NCBI GenBank assembly: GCA_033980235.1
Contig: CM067070.1
Coordinates: 31,199,094 to 31,263,093, forward strand
Reading direction: 5' to 3'
DNA length: 64,000 bases
DNA from: Diadema setosum
Lineage: Eukaryota > Echinodermata > Echinoidea > Diadematoida > Diadematidae
In this document: positions 1 through 12,102 of the stretch, piece by piece
How positions within the stretch are numbered: the stretch's first letter is position 1
Layout: the number at the start of each line of letters is the position of its first letter
Notes under the pieces: generated by a model
Told to the model about the DNA's origin: nothing
Seen by the model: the letters and a program-made list of their open reading frames with translations, nothing else
Databases searched by the model: none
Made by a program: the position numbers and the translations under genes

Positions 1-1618
1 TTGTGTCTTACCTGCTAGACACGTGCTACTGACCTTCTACTTGCGTGTGTTCCGTGTGACCTGCGTGAGAGCTTTGAAACCGATCCGTTTTCTGTTACGA
101 GCGACTTACGGGTACTGCGAAGCAACTGCGTTGGAGTTGCCTGCGAGGTGCTGCCGGTAAGGGTCTCCTACGTGTGTTCTGCGTGTATACCCATTACCGG
201 CAGCACCTCGCAGGCATTTCCAGCGCAGGTACTTCTCAATACCCGTAACTCGCTAGGACATCATCTCACACAAGAAAGCGCACCAGATGTGTGGGATTAG
301 CAAAAGTCATGGACTTATTAAGCCTAATTAGCAAAATAACATGCGAACTTGCCATGTGAGATTTACTTTTTACTACTGGCCAAGACAAAAGGATCCGGAA
401 GTCGCTAACTGCCGAGCCGAGAAAATCGAGTTTGAAGTCTGATCATCAAAATTGTTCAAAATCATGGAGTTTCTTCTTCTCTTTTTTGGTCATAATGTTG
501 TTTTCTAATGTTTCTTCTATCATCTGTTGAAATTTCGAAGCCAAATGATCAAAGGGAAAGGCAAGAAATTAGCGTTTTTCTGGGCCATGATTTTCCAACT
601 TTCAGCGGAACAGAAACGTGTCCGAAGATTTGGATTTAGCGCCGCAGATAGACTCCATCCGTAGCAACGAGGGAGTGACCTTATTTGTCAGCGCGTGGCA
701 GCCTGGTTACTGGTTGGTCATGCATAGATTAAGCTTGAATGAACATCGCAGTGGTTTCTATGAGCAGACCTTGTATTGTAAAGAGGGGAAACTGTCTTAC
801 CTCCCGTTCATCACGACTGCATCGGAAAGAAAACTTTGAAGGCAGTTTTTTTTTTTTCTGTATGCTGATTGCATATAAGAACACTCGACATGGTCTCATA
901 AAATCATCAATATCTCCGCAACCGAGTACTTTCATGATTCGTGCTAGAGTATGAAAGTAAAGCGGAAGAGTAGGGAACTATTTATGAAGTAGTTTCTACA
1001 AATGTGCATCTTACACAATATTTTGATACTCTGAATATCCTATTTAGGACACTTCTTTTAGCCCATCCTTCATAATTATTATTAATACATTATTACTTAG
1101 TTATAATAAGTTGATCTGATATTTCTTCACTTTTGATATTCTGCGGATACAAGTGGCCATATCATTTACTGTACGCTGACTATCCCTTATTTGTGCTGGG
1201 CTACGCCCAACTCAAGAGCTTAATCTCAGTTTTATTGTACTGTAAAGGAATTTTATATTTATGTATTTTAACCCAGGGAGGTCACCTCCCTGCTAATCTT
1301 ATGGTTTATACGTTTGATTCGCATAAACTTCTGCACAAAGTGTCTCTGGGGTGCATCACCCGTAGCCGTTTAGCCTTGTTCATTTTGACGAGTACAGGCA
1401 GTACCTGACAGGAAATTATATTTTTTGTTAATGTACATCTTTATTCAACTCTAAATGAATGATTGGCCCAATACTCTTCATGATATTGTTATGCATTTTA
1501 AAAACAATAGATTCTTGCCATTGGTTAAGAATGAATGAAATTGTCAAAGAGGATCGATTACGCATCCGAGAGCGCACTAAAGCGTATTAACACTTTCTCG
1601 TTTTCCTGTATTTTACAG
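1..1618. other. Upstream stretch and first visible intron of the IDO-like gene; no exon recognised
   Basis: This stretch should hold, or lie just 3' of, the exon for the first 50-60 residues of the IDO-like protein. I do not see the expected N-terminal pattern with convincing splice sites. A short reading frame at 618 (starting MSEDLDLAPQID) follows a plausible TTTCAG acceptor, but it has no good donor and only vague resemblance. The one clear structure is the palindrome at 95-265. Confidence 0.5.
95..265. repeat. Imperfect palindrome (MITE-like hairpin)
   Basis: GCCTGCGAGGTGCTGCCGGT (around 139-158) is matched in reverse by ACCGGCAGCACCTCGCAGGC (around 196-215). Pairing continues outward through GCGTTGG/CCAGCGC to ACGAGCGACTTACGGGTA and its complement near 242-256. 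The two-arm structure with a ~35-bp loop fits a small fold-back element. Confidence 0.75.
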
Positions 1619-4600
1619 ATGCCGCTATTGGACCACAAACGTTTGAGTGGGCGTGGTCATTTAAGAGCTGCTCTCCTTCTTCTCATAGCAATCGCACAAA
1701 CGTATGTCTGGTGCGAAGGGGAGGATGATGTACCAGAGGTAAACGCCCTTTTTATTCTCGTCATTTAGTAACAGGAGAAAACGTGTTTACGAAACGAAAC
1801 TTTAGCAAAATATTTTTCACGTCTTTGAAAAGCGGGAGTGAACAAGAGCCAATAACGTGCTTGCATTTCTAAAACGCAATCTTCGCATAAAATCTTCTGA
1901 TGTTAAAGCCACAGCTTACAAAACGTTGGTTCGACCAATTGTTGAGTATGCTTCCACAGTTTGGGACCCATCTACCAAGAACCTAATCCACCAAGTGGAA
2001 ATGGTCCAGAGAAGAGCTGCGCGATTCACTTTAAATCGCTACCATAACACCTCGAGTGTCACCAAAATGCTACAAGAACTTAATTGGACCACTCTGGAAC
2101 AGCGCAGAGAAAATGACAGGCTAATTATGATGTACAAAATACACAATAATCTCACTCCTCTTTCAGCACAGGACTATATCATCAAACAGGCTACTCAGTT
2201 AACGAGAGCCTCGCAACCACACTCCTATCAGGTACCATATTCGAGAACTGAATCGCATCGCCATTCGTTCTTCCCAAGAACTGTAAGGAACTGGAATTCC
2301 CTGTCGTCAGAAATTGTTTCAGCGCCATCTGTGGGATCATTTCGAAACCGTCTAACGGTTGATCACAGTGGCTAGTATTTTCGTCAAATTTTCTATGTGC
2401 TTGTAAATATCTGTAAATAAATTGTATTATAATGTAAATAGCACCAGTCTGCAAGAATCTTCAGTCTATTGAAGGAGGCAGACTTAATCAGAAGAAGAAG
2501 AAGAAGAAGAAGAAGAGTTTACAGTCGAAAATTTAGAGGAGAAGTCGAAATCACTCATTCCATGTTTGTAGTAACGTTTTATTTATCTAATGTCCATGAG
2601 TGTATCATGTTAATCACATGTTGGATTTCATTTCCTATAAATTCTTATTTCATTTCAAGAGATCGAATCATTCCAAACAATACATCGTTCGCACTCATGC
2701 CACTTCTATCTGGTCTTTCTGTGCATGTGTGCGTGTGTGTGTGTGTGTGTGTCTGTGTGGGTGGGTGTGTTACTTTAGGCATATATCATTCTTATATCCT
2801 GTTCGATATACCCATTCTCCCTTTACATTGCTTCACCCGAGTACTTTATTACAGTTCTTTCCTTTCTTTTCCTCCCAAAAATGTGTATAATTCTGTTCTG
2901 AAAAATGTAATCATCGGCTTTTATGCCATGTTTCAGAAATCATTATTGCTTAAGCTAATTTATATCATAATTATATAGTAAAAAATAATCATGACTTTTG
3001 TAGTTGTTTATAATGAATAGAATCAAAGCAATGTATGGGCTTACTAACTATAAAATCTTTCCTCGTGGATCAGAGCTTGCCTGGCTGTGTTGCTATACCA
3101 TTGACAGCAATTGCGAAAGAGCTGCAGATTACTCCATCCCTAACCCTGTGGGGTTTCAGTCTTTCCAACTGGAAACTAAAGGACCCGGATGGAAAAGTTG
3201 AACTCGAGTAAGATTCAAGTTAAATTTTGAACATCATACCGAATTAATATGAATGCTATCTACAGTCTTTCCTCCTAATTGGTTGTTCTTCCTAGGTATG
3301 ATAACGGAACTGTTAGACATTTTTTTAAATTTGTTTCTGAATTGAGGTAGATCCTTCACAAGTAGGTCTCATAAAGGTAGTTGGAGACAAGTATATATAT
3401 AAAAAAAAAAAAATAATCTCGATTCCCAAAGATAGAACAATCTAACAGTATGAAATTTCTCAAGATCGCTTTCGAGTCACTCGGGTACACACTGTTCAAA
3501 GTTGCGGCTAAGAAAGGGGTTGATACGTGCTCAAAATGTTCGACCCCACTGACATTTGCTGTGGGTGTCTATCAGTGGACTCCCGTTACGATATAGTCCT
3601 AGGAACCGACGGGCTTCTTTCGTTATATCGAAATTTCGTCACATCCGAGCTGTAAAGTATGTAAAGATATAAATTTTGTTATTATACATAATGATTTGTG
3701 GAACATAATTTCACTTGTCATGTGCATCATAACGGAGGTGCACTGTATATAACCCGTATATCAAACTGCCTCCCCTGCAGCAACATGGAAACGATCGTCA
3801 ACATTTGTGGGCTGCCGGATGAGTCGTGGTTTTTCTCCGTCATCAATCAGATCGAAATTCATTTTGCCCCTGCCATCTTCAGTCTAGCGGAGTCAATGAA
3901 GGTGAGATATTAAATATCTCCCAAGTATAGATATAATTATCGGATAATGTTCTTTATTCCGAATGTTCTTTAAAATCGAAAATGAAATAATGTCGTTTAC
4001 AATACGGAGGTTCGTTATTCCGAAAGTCTTAAATTCCCTACACCAACCAAATAGTACGCAGATTTCTGTTAATCAGAAAATGAAAAAAGTTCGGTATTCC
4101 GAAGACTGCGTAATCCAAAATAACGTTATACCACCGGAATAACGAATTGTAACTATATTAGCGAGTGTTCCTCTTTGATTATATTCGTGTATGTCTGTGT
4201 TGCTGTTGTTTCGTCGGAAGTTAATTTCATGACATTGTTATACAAATAGTGAATGGTCACGAGTGCAATGCAATGGTACGAGATTTCGCACGAGGTGAAA
4301 GATAGAGACGCTCTATTCAACGAGGCGAAGCCGAGTTGAATAGTGCGTCTCATTTTTCACCGAGTGCGAAATCTCGTTCCATTGCACGAGTAAAGACCAT
4401 ACACTATTTGTTTTATACAACGTCCAAGTAGATCTTTGTTATTTGGTTGGAGGATTGTTGGGTAGATCTAAGTAGGCCTATGAAAAATAAAGCCATACTT
4501 ACATGCGGATCCACTGCGATTCTCTTTCTGGCTTGTGCAATCAGTGTAGTCACAGGTCACAGCAAGCTCATACACGTACACCATGCGCGTGTGTAGGCCT

Positions 4601-7600
4601 ACGTAGTGCTAGTCTAGCACTACGTAGGCCTACATACGCGCATGCATGTACCGCACAGTCACGTACACTGCGCTAGCTGCATGCGATCCTCAATATGCAA
4701 CACACAGTACATGCAGTACCGTACAATTTCTCGAACCGTGGAATAGAACGAAAAAATCGAACCAAATTGCACGCAAAAATAGAACCAAAATTGCACGGCG
4801 CGTTGAATGGGTGTACTTATTGAATATCACATCACCAACAATCCTCCAATCAAACTACAAGGATCTACTTTGACGTTGTATATATAAAACTTGATATTTC
4901 ATGCAGGCCGTGGTCGACAAAGACGTAGAAAAGTTGATTCGAGAGCTACGCATAATCAGAGAAGCACTGGATAAAATGACTCACACGCTGTGCAGAATGC
5001 CGGGTAAGACGATGCTAAATCTCTTACTTGAGTATACGTGTAACCATATTATTACCAATTGAGCTCGTCTGTATTTTTGTATACATTAAGGTTTCTTTAC
5101 ATTCAGATCACCTATAGTGAAACAAATCATCTACATTTTTAGCAGTCTATAGACCGCACGCTATGTATTGAAAAAGGTTGCTAGGGAGTACAGTTGTTTT
5201 GTTTTGTTGTTTTTTTAACCGATAGAAGCAGTAGTATACGCTTGTTTTCATAATGGTCCCTTTTCATCGTAAGTTGCGAAGCTCTGTAACACAGAGTTGT
5301 AACCATTGGTTCACATTCATCTAAATATGCACGAATCATTATTGCCCAAATGATACATTGGTGCACAATCCACAATGGTGTGGGGGCGTTGTATTTCTTC
5401 ATTAGTCGACAAGCACTTACAGAATTAACCATTCGTTTTTAAACAAAATCTGACCTACCGTGTGTCCCCCTTAAAAGAGTTATATAATCGGACTTTCTGC
5501 AACGATAACTTTAATAGTACTTGTTGCTAATCAATCAAAATCTAATGTCAGGGTATGAAACTCGATTTGCTTGAGTGGTCACAGAGAAATGGGGATCTTT
5601 GTAAGGTATGTCGGAAGTCCCTTTCCTTCAAGTCGATTGTGTTCACACCTTACAAATATCAACTTGTTCATTGTGTTCTCTCACAAAAGTCTCATTTGAA
5701 AAACTACTGCTTGTTTCTTTTCATGATCAACTAAAGAAATAAAAATGAATGACATCAAAAGGGATACAGATTTCTCAGTTTTCCAAACATCACTAAAGTG
5801 TGGAAATTGGAAATGAATGATACAATTATTAACTCATTGAAAACTGGATTGAGGTCATCTTCCTTTTGACGTTTTGTTTTCTGTTTCCTGTTTTCCTCTT
5901 TCTCTTTTTTTTTTCATCAAGATGATCATGACAACAATATTTACATAAAAGGTATCTACAAATTTGTATACTCACACATAATTGATGCAATTTTATTCTA
6001 AAAATTTGAATTAATTTGTTGTTTTTTCTGTCAGTTGTGAGCAGAATATTTTCGTACGTGTGGATACCAAGAGCAGCATAATAATAAACTTGGAAAAAAT
6101 CGACCCATGACATGCATTTCAAAGATCCCCATTTCTCCATGACAACTGAACTAAATTGAATAGGGTTTTCTGCAAGGTTTAGGTGGCAAGTTATAGCTTC
6201 ATACCTTTAAACTACATTCAGATTAACTAATTATTTTGAAAGTTATGAATGTGGAAAGTCTGAATGTAATTTCAAAATCTAACCAAGATAATTCTCCTGC
6301 AACAACCCTCCCCTCTCTATGTCTTTCTCTGTGTCTCACAACCTGTGCATACTATGTGCTTTATATGCACATATGCAGAAGAATGCAGTACTCGGGCTTT
6401 CTACGATTTCATCAGACCATTTACTTCCGGGTAAGATCACTTCAAGCAAAATAAATTTATTTACTAAAAAGAAACAGAAAAAAAAAATCACAATCACTGT
6501 GCCAAATTCTCGCAGCAATCAAACTTAGCACTCTGGACCAGGCTTATAAGGAATCAACATTGGGCTACTTTCCATGTGAAGATAATTTTAGACTAACTGC
6601 ATTCTCATCGTGCAATTTTTCAATATTGCACCTGTAATATACACTCTATGTTATACCATCGAACTATTGAACTACAAGTATCTCACACGCATGATACCAG
6701 GTCCAGATTTCATGACTTGGTTTCGTATTATTGTATGAGAAGAGACCCCTGATGTACAGGCTCCACAAGCATGAACAAATTTGTAACAGTTTTCGGTCAA
6801 ACGTATCTTATATGTTATGATGTCTGGACCGATTTACAGAACTTACAAATCTTATACTTCAGTACTTACTGTTCAAGTATTCACACCTTTTTTTTCTCCT
6901 ATATGACCCAACACTATGCAACAATTTTTCATGATAGATGTACCAGTATTTTTTCTATTCAAATAGAAATTTGAGAAATTTATTGAAAAAGGACAAGATC
7001 ATTGATCAGATCACTTGTTTGACAATGCTGCCGAAATGTCATTACCTTTCAATTTGTTTTCACATGCCTTGCTTTTTGGTCTTAACCTCGTTTTGATCAG
7101 GTCGGATGCACCAGCTTTTAAAAGAAGGAATTTGCCGGGGTTGATTTATGAAGGAGTGAGCGACCAACCAGTTCGAGTGAGTAGGTGTGCAGCGTGATAG
7201 CCGAATAAGTAAGCGGCCAACCATTGCGAAAGATTCTTATAATTATGCACGCTTCGCTCGACCAAGGAGGAATTAAGCCTCCAACTTTATATCCCTCATA
7301 AGTGAGATTCTTATCACTGATTGGTCAGAGGTATATCATGTGACAAGGTATAGTTCCGTCTATCTTGCCTCATGGTTTTCAGGTAAAGTGATAGAAAGCC
7401 AAAACCCTCGTGATAGTGACAGGCGGGTTCCCACTTTTAATAGCCGAGCTTTGGCGAGTTGTGGCGAGTTGCCTCAAAGGGATACTCGCGATAACTCGCT
7501 TAAAGCTCTTCATGTAACTATGGTTAACTCCTCGGCTAACGCCTCGGGGTGATAGAAGGGTCGGTATGAAAAGAACCTTGGGAATGAAAATGTCCATCAT

Positions 7601-10600
7601 CATCCTCATGAGCAGTCATGTATAATATCGAATGAGTAGTTCTTGCATGGTTTGCTTTACAGAGGACTAACCAACCAACCATTTAGGAAATTAGCAAAGG
7701 ATTAATTTACGCAAAGGTATCCATCTATTTATATTGAATACGGTAGTATATCGACCTTGCAAATGTCTTTAAAAAAGGACAACCCGTAACTACTGAATAT
7801 CCAGTAATATTTCCTTTCTATGTGATTCAATGATTCAATGTTGTCTCTGAAAGAAGAGAGTAAAAAATAATATCTTCTCTGTTGGATATACCTCTGTTTT
7901 TTGCCTTCGGTATATATTATTCGCTTTATAATATTTCTGTTATCTCTCATCGGAAAACATTATGCCTGTTACGGAAGCACTGCAATATCCCGTCTTTGGT
8001 TTCTTTAGATGATTTCATCAGACAGTTGATTTCATTAGACAATTGATTTCATCAGACAATATTATTTTGCCCAGAATCATTCTGATGAAAGTCCAAATAC
8101 TTACGGAGCGCCTCGAGTTTGGAAAATATTCAAATGACACAGTCATACAAAGTACGCTTCGACCTTTTTGTCTGTTGATTTCTGTGAAAATGCACTGTTC
8201 TACGTTGACATACGAGTTGACATATTTCCCGGTTTTTTGTTTTTGTTTTTTTTTTTCTTTTTCTTCTTCTTTTCCAGCTCGCTGGGGGAAGTGGGGCCCA
8301 AAGCGTTATACTGCCCTGTCTTGATGCCGGCTTTGGTATAGCGAAGAGCCAATCGCACGGTAAGAATCAACAGGTTGAATCCGCTTGTCGTCAGGTTACG
8401 ACATGATAACCACCTGTACGCATATGTCAATATCGGCTGAGAATGATAGTTTGCCACTAAACTCATAGTGTTCAAGACAACTTAACTCCCTTCTCGTTCT
8501 CAACAGACGTATACTTAATAATAAACATTTTTTTTTTTATAGTGGCAAGTGGGTTCAAATACTCTGATTATACTCAGAATGCGGTTGCCTCGGTATTAAC
8601 GAAATGATCAGACAATCTGAAAAGGACAACTGCGCTACATAAAATGATTATTAGGTACATGTAATCGTACCATCGGTGCGCAATCCGATCGCCCTCAGCT
8701 TTGCAGATAATGTTATAATCAATGATCGGGAGATTCCTGCAAGTCATAGTCTCTAAATCGTCAACTTATCTTGAAAGTAAGGAACATGGGCATATTCATC
8801 AAACATTAGGAAAAATCATACCGACGCTTGTTATTGTTCTCATTACTATCGATATACGAGAATAAACTCCTAAAGAGCAAAAGCGAGGAGTACAAAACAT
8901 ATATGTGATTTGTGTACTGCTTTTAGACACGTACGACTGTCGACTGTTGAGCGATATTGGGAAAACAAAGAAAGATATTTGGTGTTTTTTCCTTCTTCAT
9001 GGCAACGTTTTTATTCTTTTCCCGAACGTGTAGAAACCATTTCCAGGTCTTTTCAGCAGTACATGCCGAAGCAACACAGAGATTTTATCACCGCCATGGA
9101 GAATGGTCCGTCAATCAGATCGTTCGGTAAGGATAGCATCTAATCACAAGAGGTAGACATGCAAGACTTTATTCCGAGTTTATTCTTTTCTTGCTATTTC
9201 ATCAATCAACTTTTACAAGACAAGTCTATATAGTGGCAAGATATTGACAACGGTTTAATTATTGGCGGGAATAATAATTAAGTGTGAAATGATCTGTGAC
9301 ACAAATTCACATTGGGAAGCTTCACATTACACATCGTTGCAGTCACACACCGTTCATGTGGTAGAAGCCACGGTATATTGCTCACGTTGCAATGGCTAAA
9401 TACATGTTTATAGCATGTCATGCATGCATGGTGTATTGGAAGCAAAAGAATGTTGTCTAGTTGCTCGCATTTTACGAACCATTTTAGATAACATGGCAAG
9501 TTACAAGAGAGCTATCAGCGAGATGTGACGACAGTCGTCCCTATTATAGCTGCTTTTGAAAGACATTCTCAGAGAGATTCGGAAAATGTCGCTTGATAAT
9601 GACTAATGACAAAGTTGTTGAAGTTGAAGTTGATTTTTTATTTCACTTCCAACAAACAAAGAAGAAATACAAAGAAACACTCATATACACAGACGTCATG
9701 AAATCAGTACCACAATGCGATGAACAGAATAACATTGTAAGAAAAATATAGGTAAATTATCAACAGAGATACAAATATCTGTTACGTCACTGTGGTAAAT
9801 ACATAAACGATATTGCTGGAAATGGAAGGGACTGCTAAAAAGCAGAACTTGTAGAATGCAGTCCCCTCATTAAGAAAAAAAAAAGATGCAAAAAAAATGC
9901 AAAAAAAATGCAAAAACAACAACAACAACAACAACAACAACAAGGAAAAGTAGAAATTACGCGGTGCGTAATATATGTCCCCGCCGGAAGTAGCATTTAG
10001 TAGCAAAATGTACAATATAGGTAAAAAGATGAAGGTCAAAGGTCAAAGAAGTCAAAGGTCAAAATTCTATGTAGAAGTTTTGAAGCCCTCACCTAGTGCC
10101 ATCACATAAAGCAAACGGAATCGAAATCGGGTTAGAAATGGCGAAGGAGTAGCATTTTGTAGCCAATGTACAATATAGGTAAAAAAATCAAGGTCAAAGG
10201 TCAAAGAAGTCAAAGGTCAAAATTCTGTGTAGAAGTTTTGAAGCCCTCACCTAGTGCCATCACATAAAGCAAACAGAATCGAAATCGGGTTAGAAATGGC
10301 GAAGGAGTAGCATTTGGTAGCAAAATGTACAATACAGGTCAAAAATCAAGGTCAAAGGTCAAAGAAGTCAAAGGTCAAAATTCTGTGTAGAAGTTTTGAA
10401 GCCCTCACCTAGTGCCATCACTTAAAGCAAACGGAATTGAAATCGGGTTACAAATGGCGAAGGAGTAGCATTTTGTAGCAAAATGTACAATATAGGTCAA
10501 AAATCAAGGTCAAAGGTCAAAGAAGTCAAAGGTCAAAATTCTGTGTAGAAGTTTTGAAGCCCTCACCTAGTGCCATCACATAAAGCAAACGGAATCAAAA

Positions 10601-12070
10601 TCGGGTTACAAATGGCGAAGGAGTAGCATTTTGTAGGCAATGTACAATATAGGTCAAAAATCAAGGTCAAAGGTCAAAGAAGTCAAAGGTCAAAATTCTG
10701 TGTAGAAGTTTTGAAGCCCTCACCTAGTGCCATCACATAAAGCAAACGGAATTAAAATCGGGTTAGAAATGGCGAAGGAGTAGCATTTTGAAGCAAAATG
10801 TACAATATAGGTCAAAGGTCAAGGTCAAAGGTCACAACTGAAATTCTGTATAGAAGTTTCAAAGCTCCCATGTAGTGCTATCATATAAAGCAAACAGAAT
10901 CAAAATCGGGTTAGAAATGGCGAAGGAGTAGCATTTTGAACATTTTGATCACACACGGACGCACACACGGACGGACACACGGACGGACAGACGGACGGAC
11001 ACACGGACACACACACGTACGGAGCCCGTTTCATAGTCCCCTGCTCGAACTCGTTCGGCGGGGACAAACAAAGGAAAGGTCATACTCATTGATCTCCACA
11101 GTTTACATTAGCCGACTATTCATTATGCCAGGTGTACCAAGAATGGTATGAATATACTACTGGAATACTTAAGAGATACAAATAGTTGGTAAATGAGTCC
11201 GCCGAAGCATGCAGCAAGCATGAATAACTCTCTTCGTGCCATATTACCTGCTCAAAGGTTTGTGTGTAATACATGTATTTTGTGCACGTTTGACTTATAT
11301 TGGCACAAAAAGGGTTCAAGGGATTATGCGATACAAAATTATGTTGACCTGCATTGATATGCAATACCCTGATTATCACTTACCCTATCTTTAGTGGCCA
11401 AAAGTAACATATAACCGAGTACCATATATTTCATGGTTATATTTTACTATACTTTTTTCATATCATGTGGACACTCCCTAACAAATCCCTATGACGTGTA
11501 TAACTTTCATATTTCTCTGCAGGGCACCTTTTTAAATTGGTATCTATAGCTTACTTTAGCAATGATTGACAGATGACGTCACTGTAAGAAACTTGTTTTC
11601 CTGTTTTATTTTGCGTTATCTTTATAGGCGTATCAAAGTTACATGAAAAAAATCGATAGAAATAATCATTATCATTAAATATATGGCAAGAATGAAGTTA
11701 AATGCATCTGAGCATGCACATGAAGGATGTTAAATTGTAAAGTAGCACGAATCAACACACGTGACGCGCATTTGCTTTGTACAGGTCCTTTAATGACGCG
11801 CATTTGCTTTGTACAGGTCCTTTAAGGACCCAAAAAAAAGAGAGTATATGATACCTTCAGATCAGTACTAGGTGAAGTGAGCAAATACAACAGGAACATG
11901 TACGGCAGTGGAATAAAAAAGAAATTGGAAATTAGTATTTTTGCTTCATAAAGGCAACACGAGGTCCTGTCCTTGCAGTCTTACCCAAGCAATGAACCCA
12001 CTACGCCACGTCAAAGGAAAGGTGAACCCCATTCGTTACAATACTCTGGTTGTGTTTGTTCTGTATTGTA

Positions 12071-12102
<32 letters not shown>

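Larger units (their letters stand above)
9977..11065. mobile_element. TIR element carrying an internal minisatellite
   Basis: The left end GTCCCCGCCG (9977-9986) is matched by CGGCGGGGAC (11056-11065). Between them are six ~158-bp tandem units, then a block of ACACGGACGG-type repeats (about 10957-11012), then GAGCCCGTTTCATAGTCCCC. Short TIRs around tandem repeats mark a non-autonomous DNA element. I see no transposase and no clear target duplication. It lies in the IDO intron between exons 9034-9126 and 12189-12285. Confidence 0.75.

Noticed and set aside
1619..1738. Signal-peptide protein starting at the ATG at 1619
   Set aside because: The hydrophobic RAALLLLIAIAQTYVW is the conserved IDO helix, and a splice acceptor directly precedes the ATG, so it is an internal exon.
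3296..3352. Possible IDO exon after a CCTAG acceptor, reading YDNGTVRHFF
   Set aside because: It looks tempting after VELE, but the exon at 3781 (NMETIV...) joins exon 3074-3207 in the right phase and aligns better with the family, leaving no room for this one.
10022..10936. CRISPR-like array
   Set aside because: Units are contiguous near-identical repeats without unique spacers, in an animal genome.
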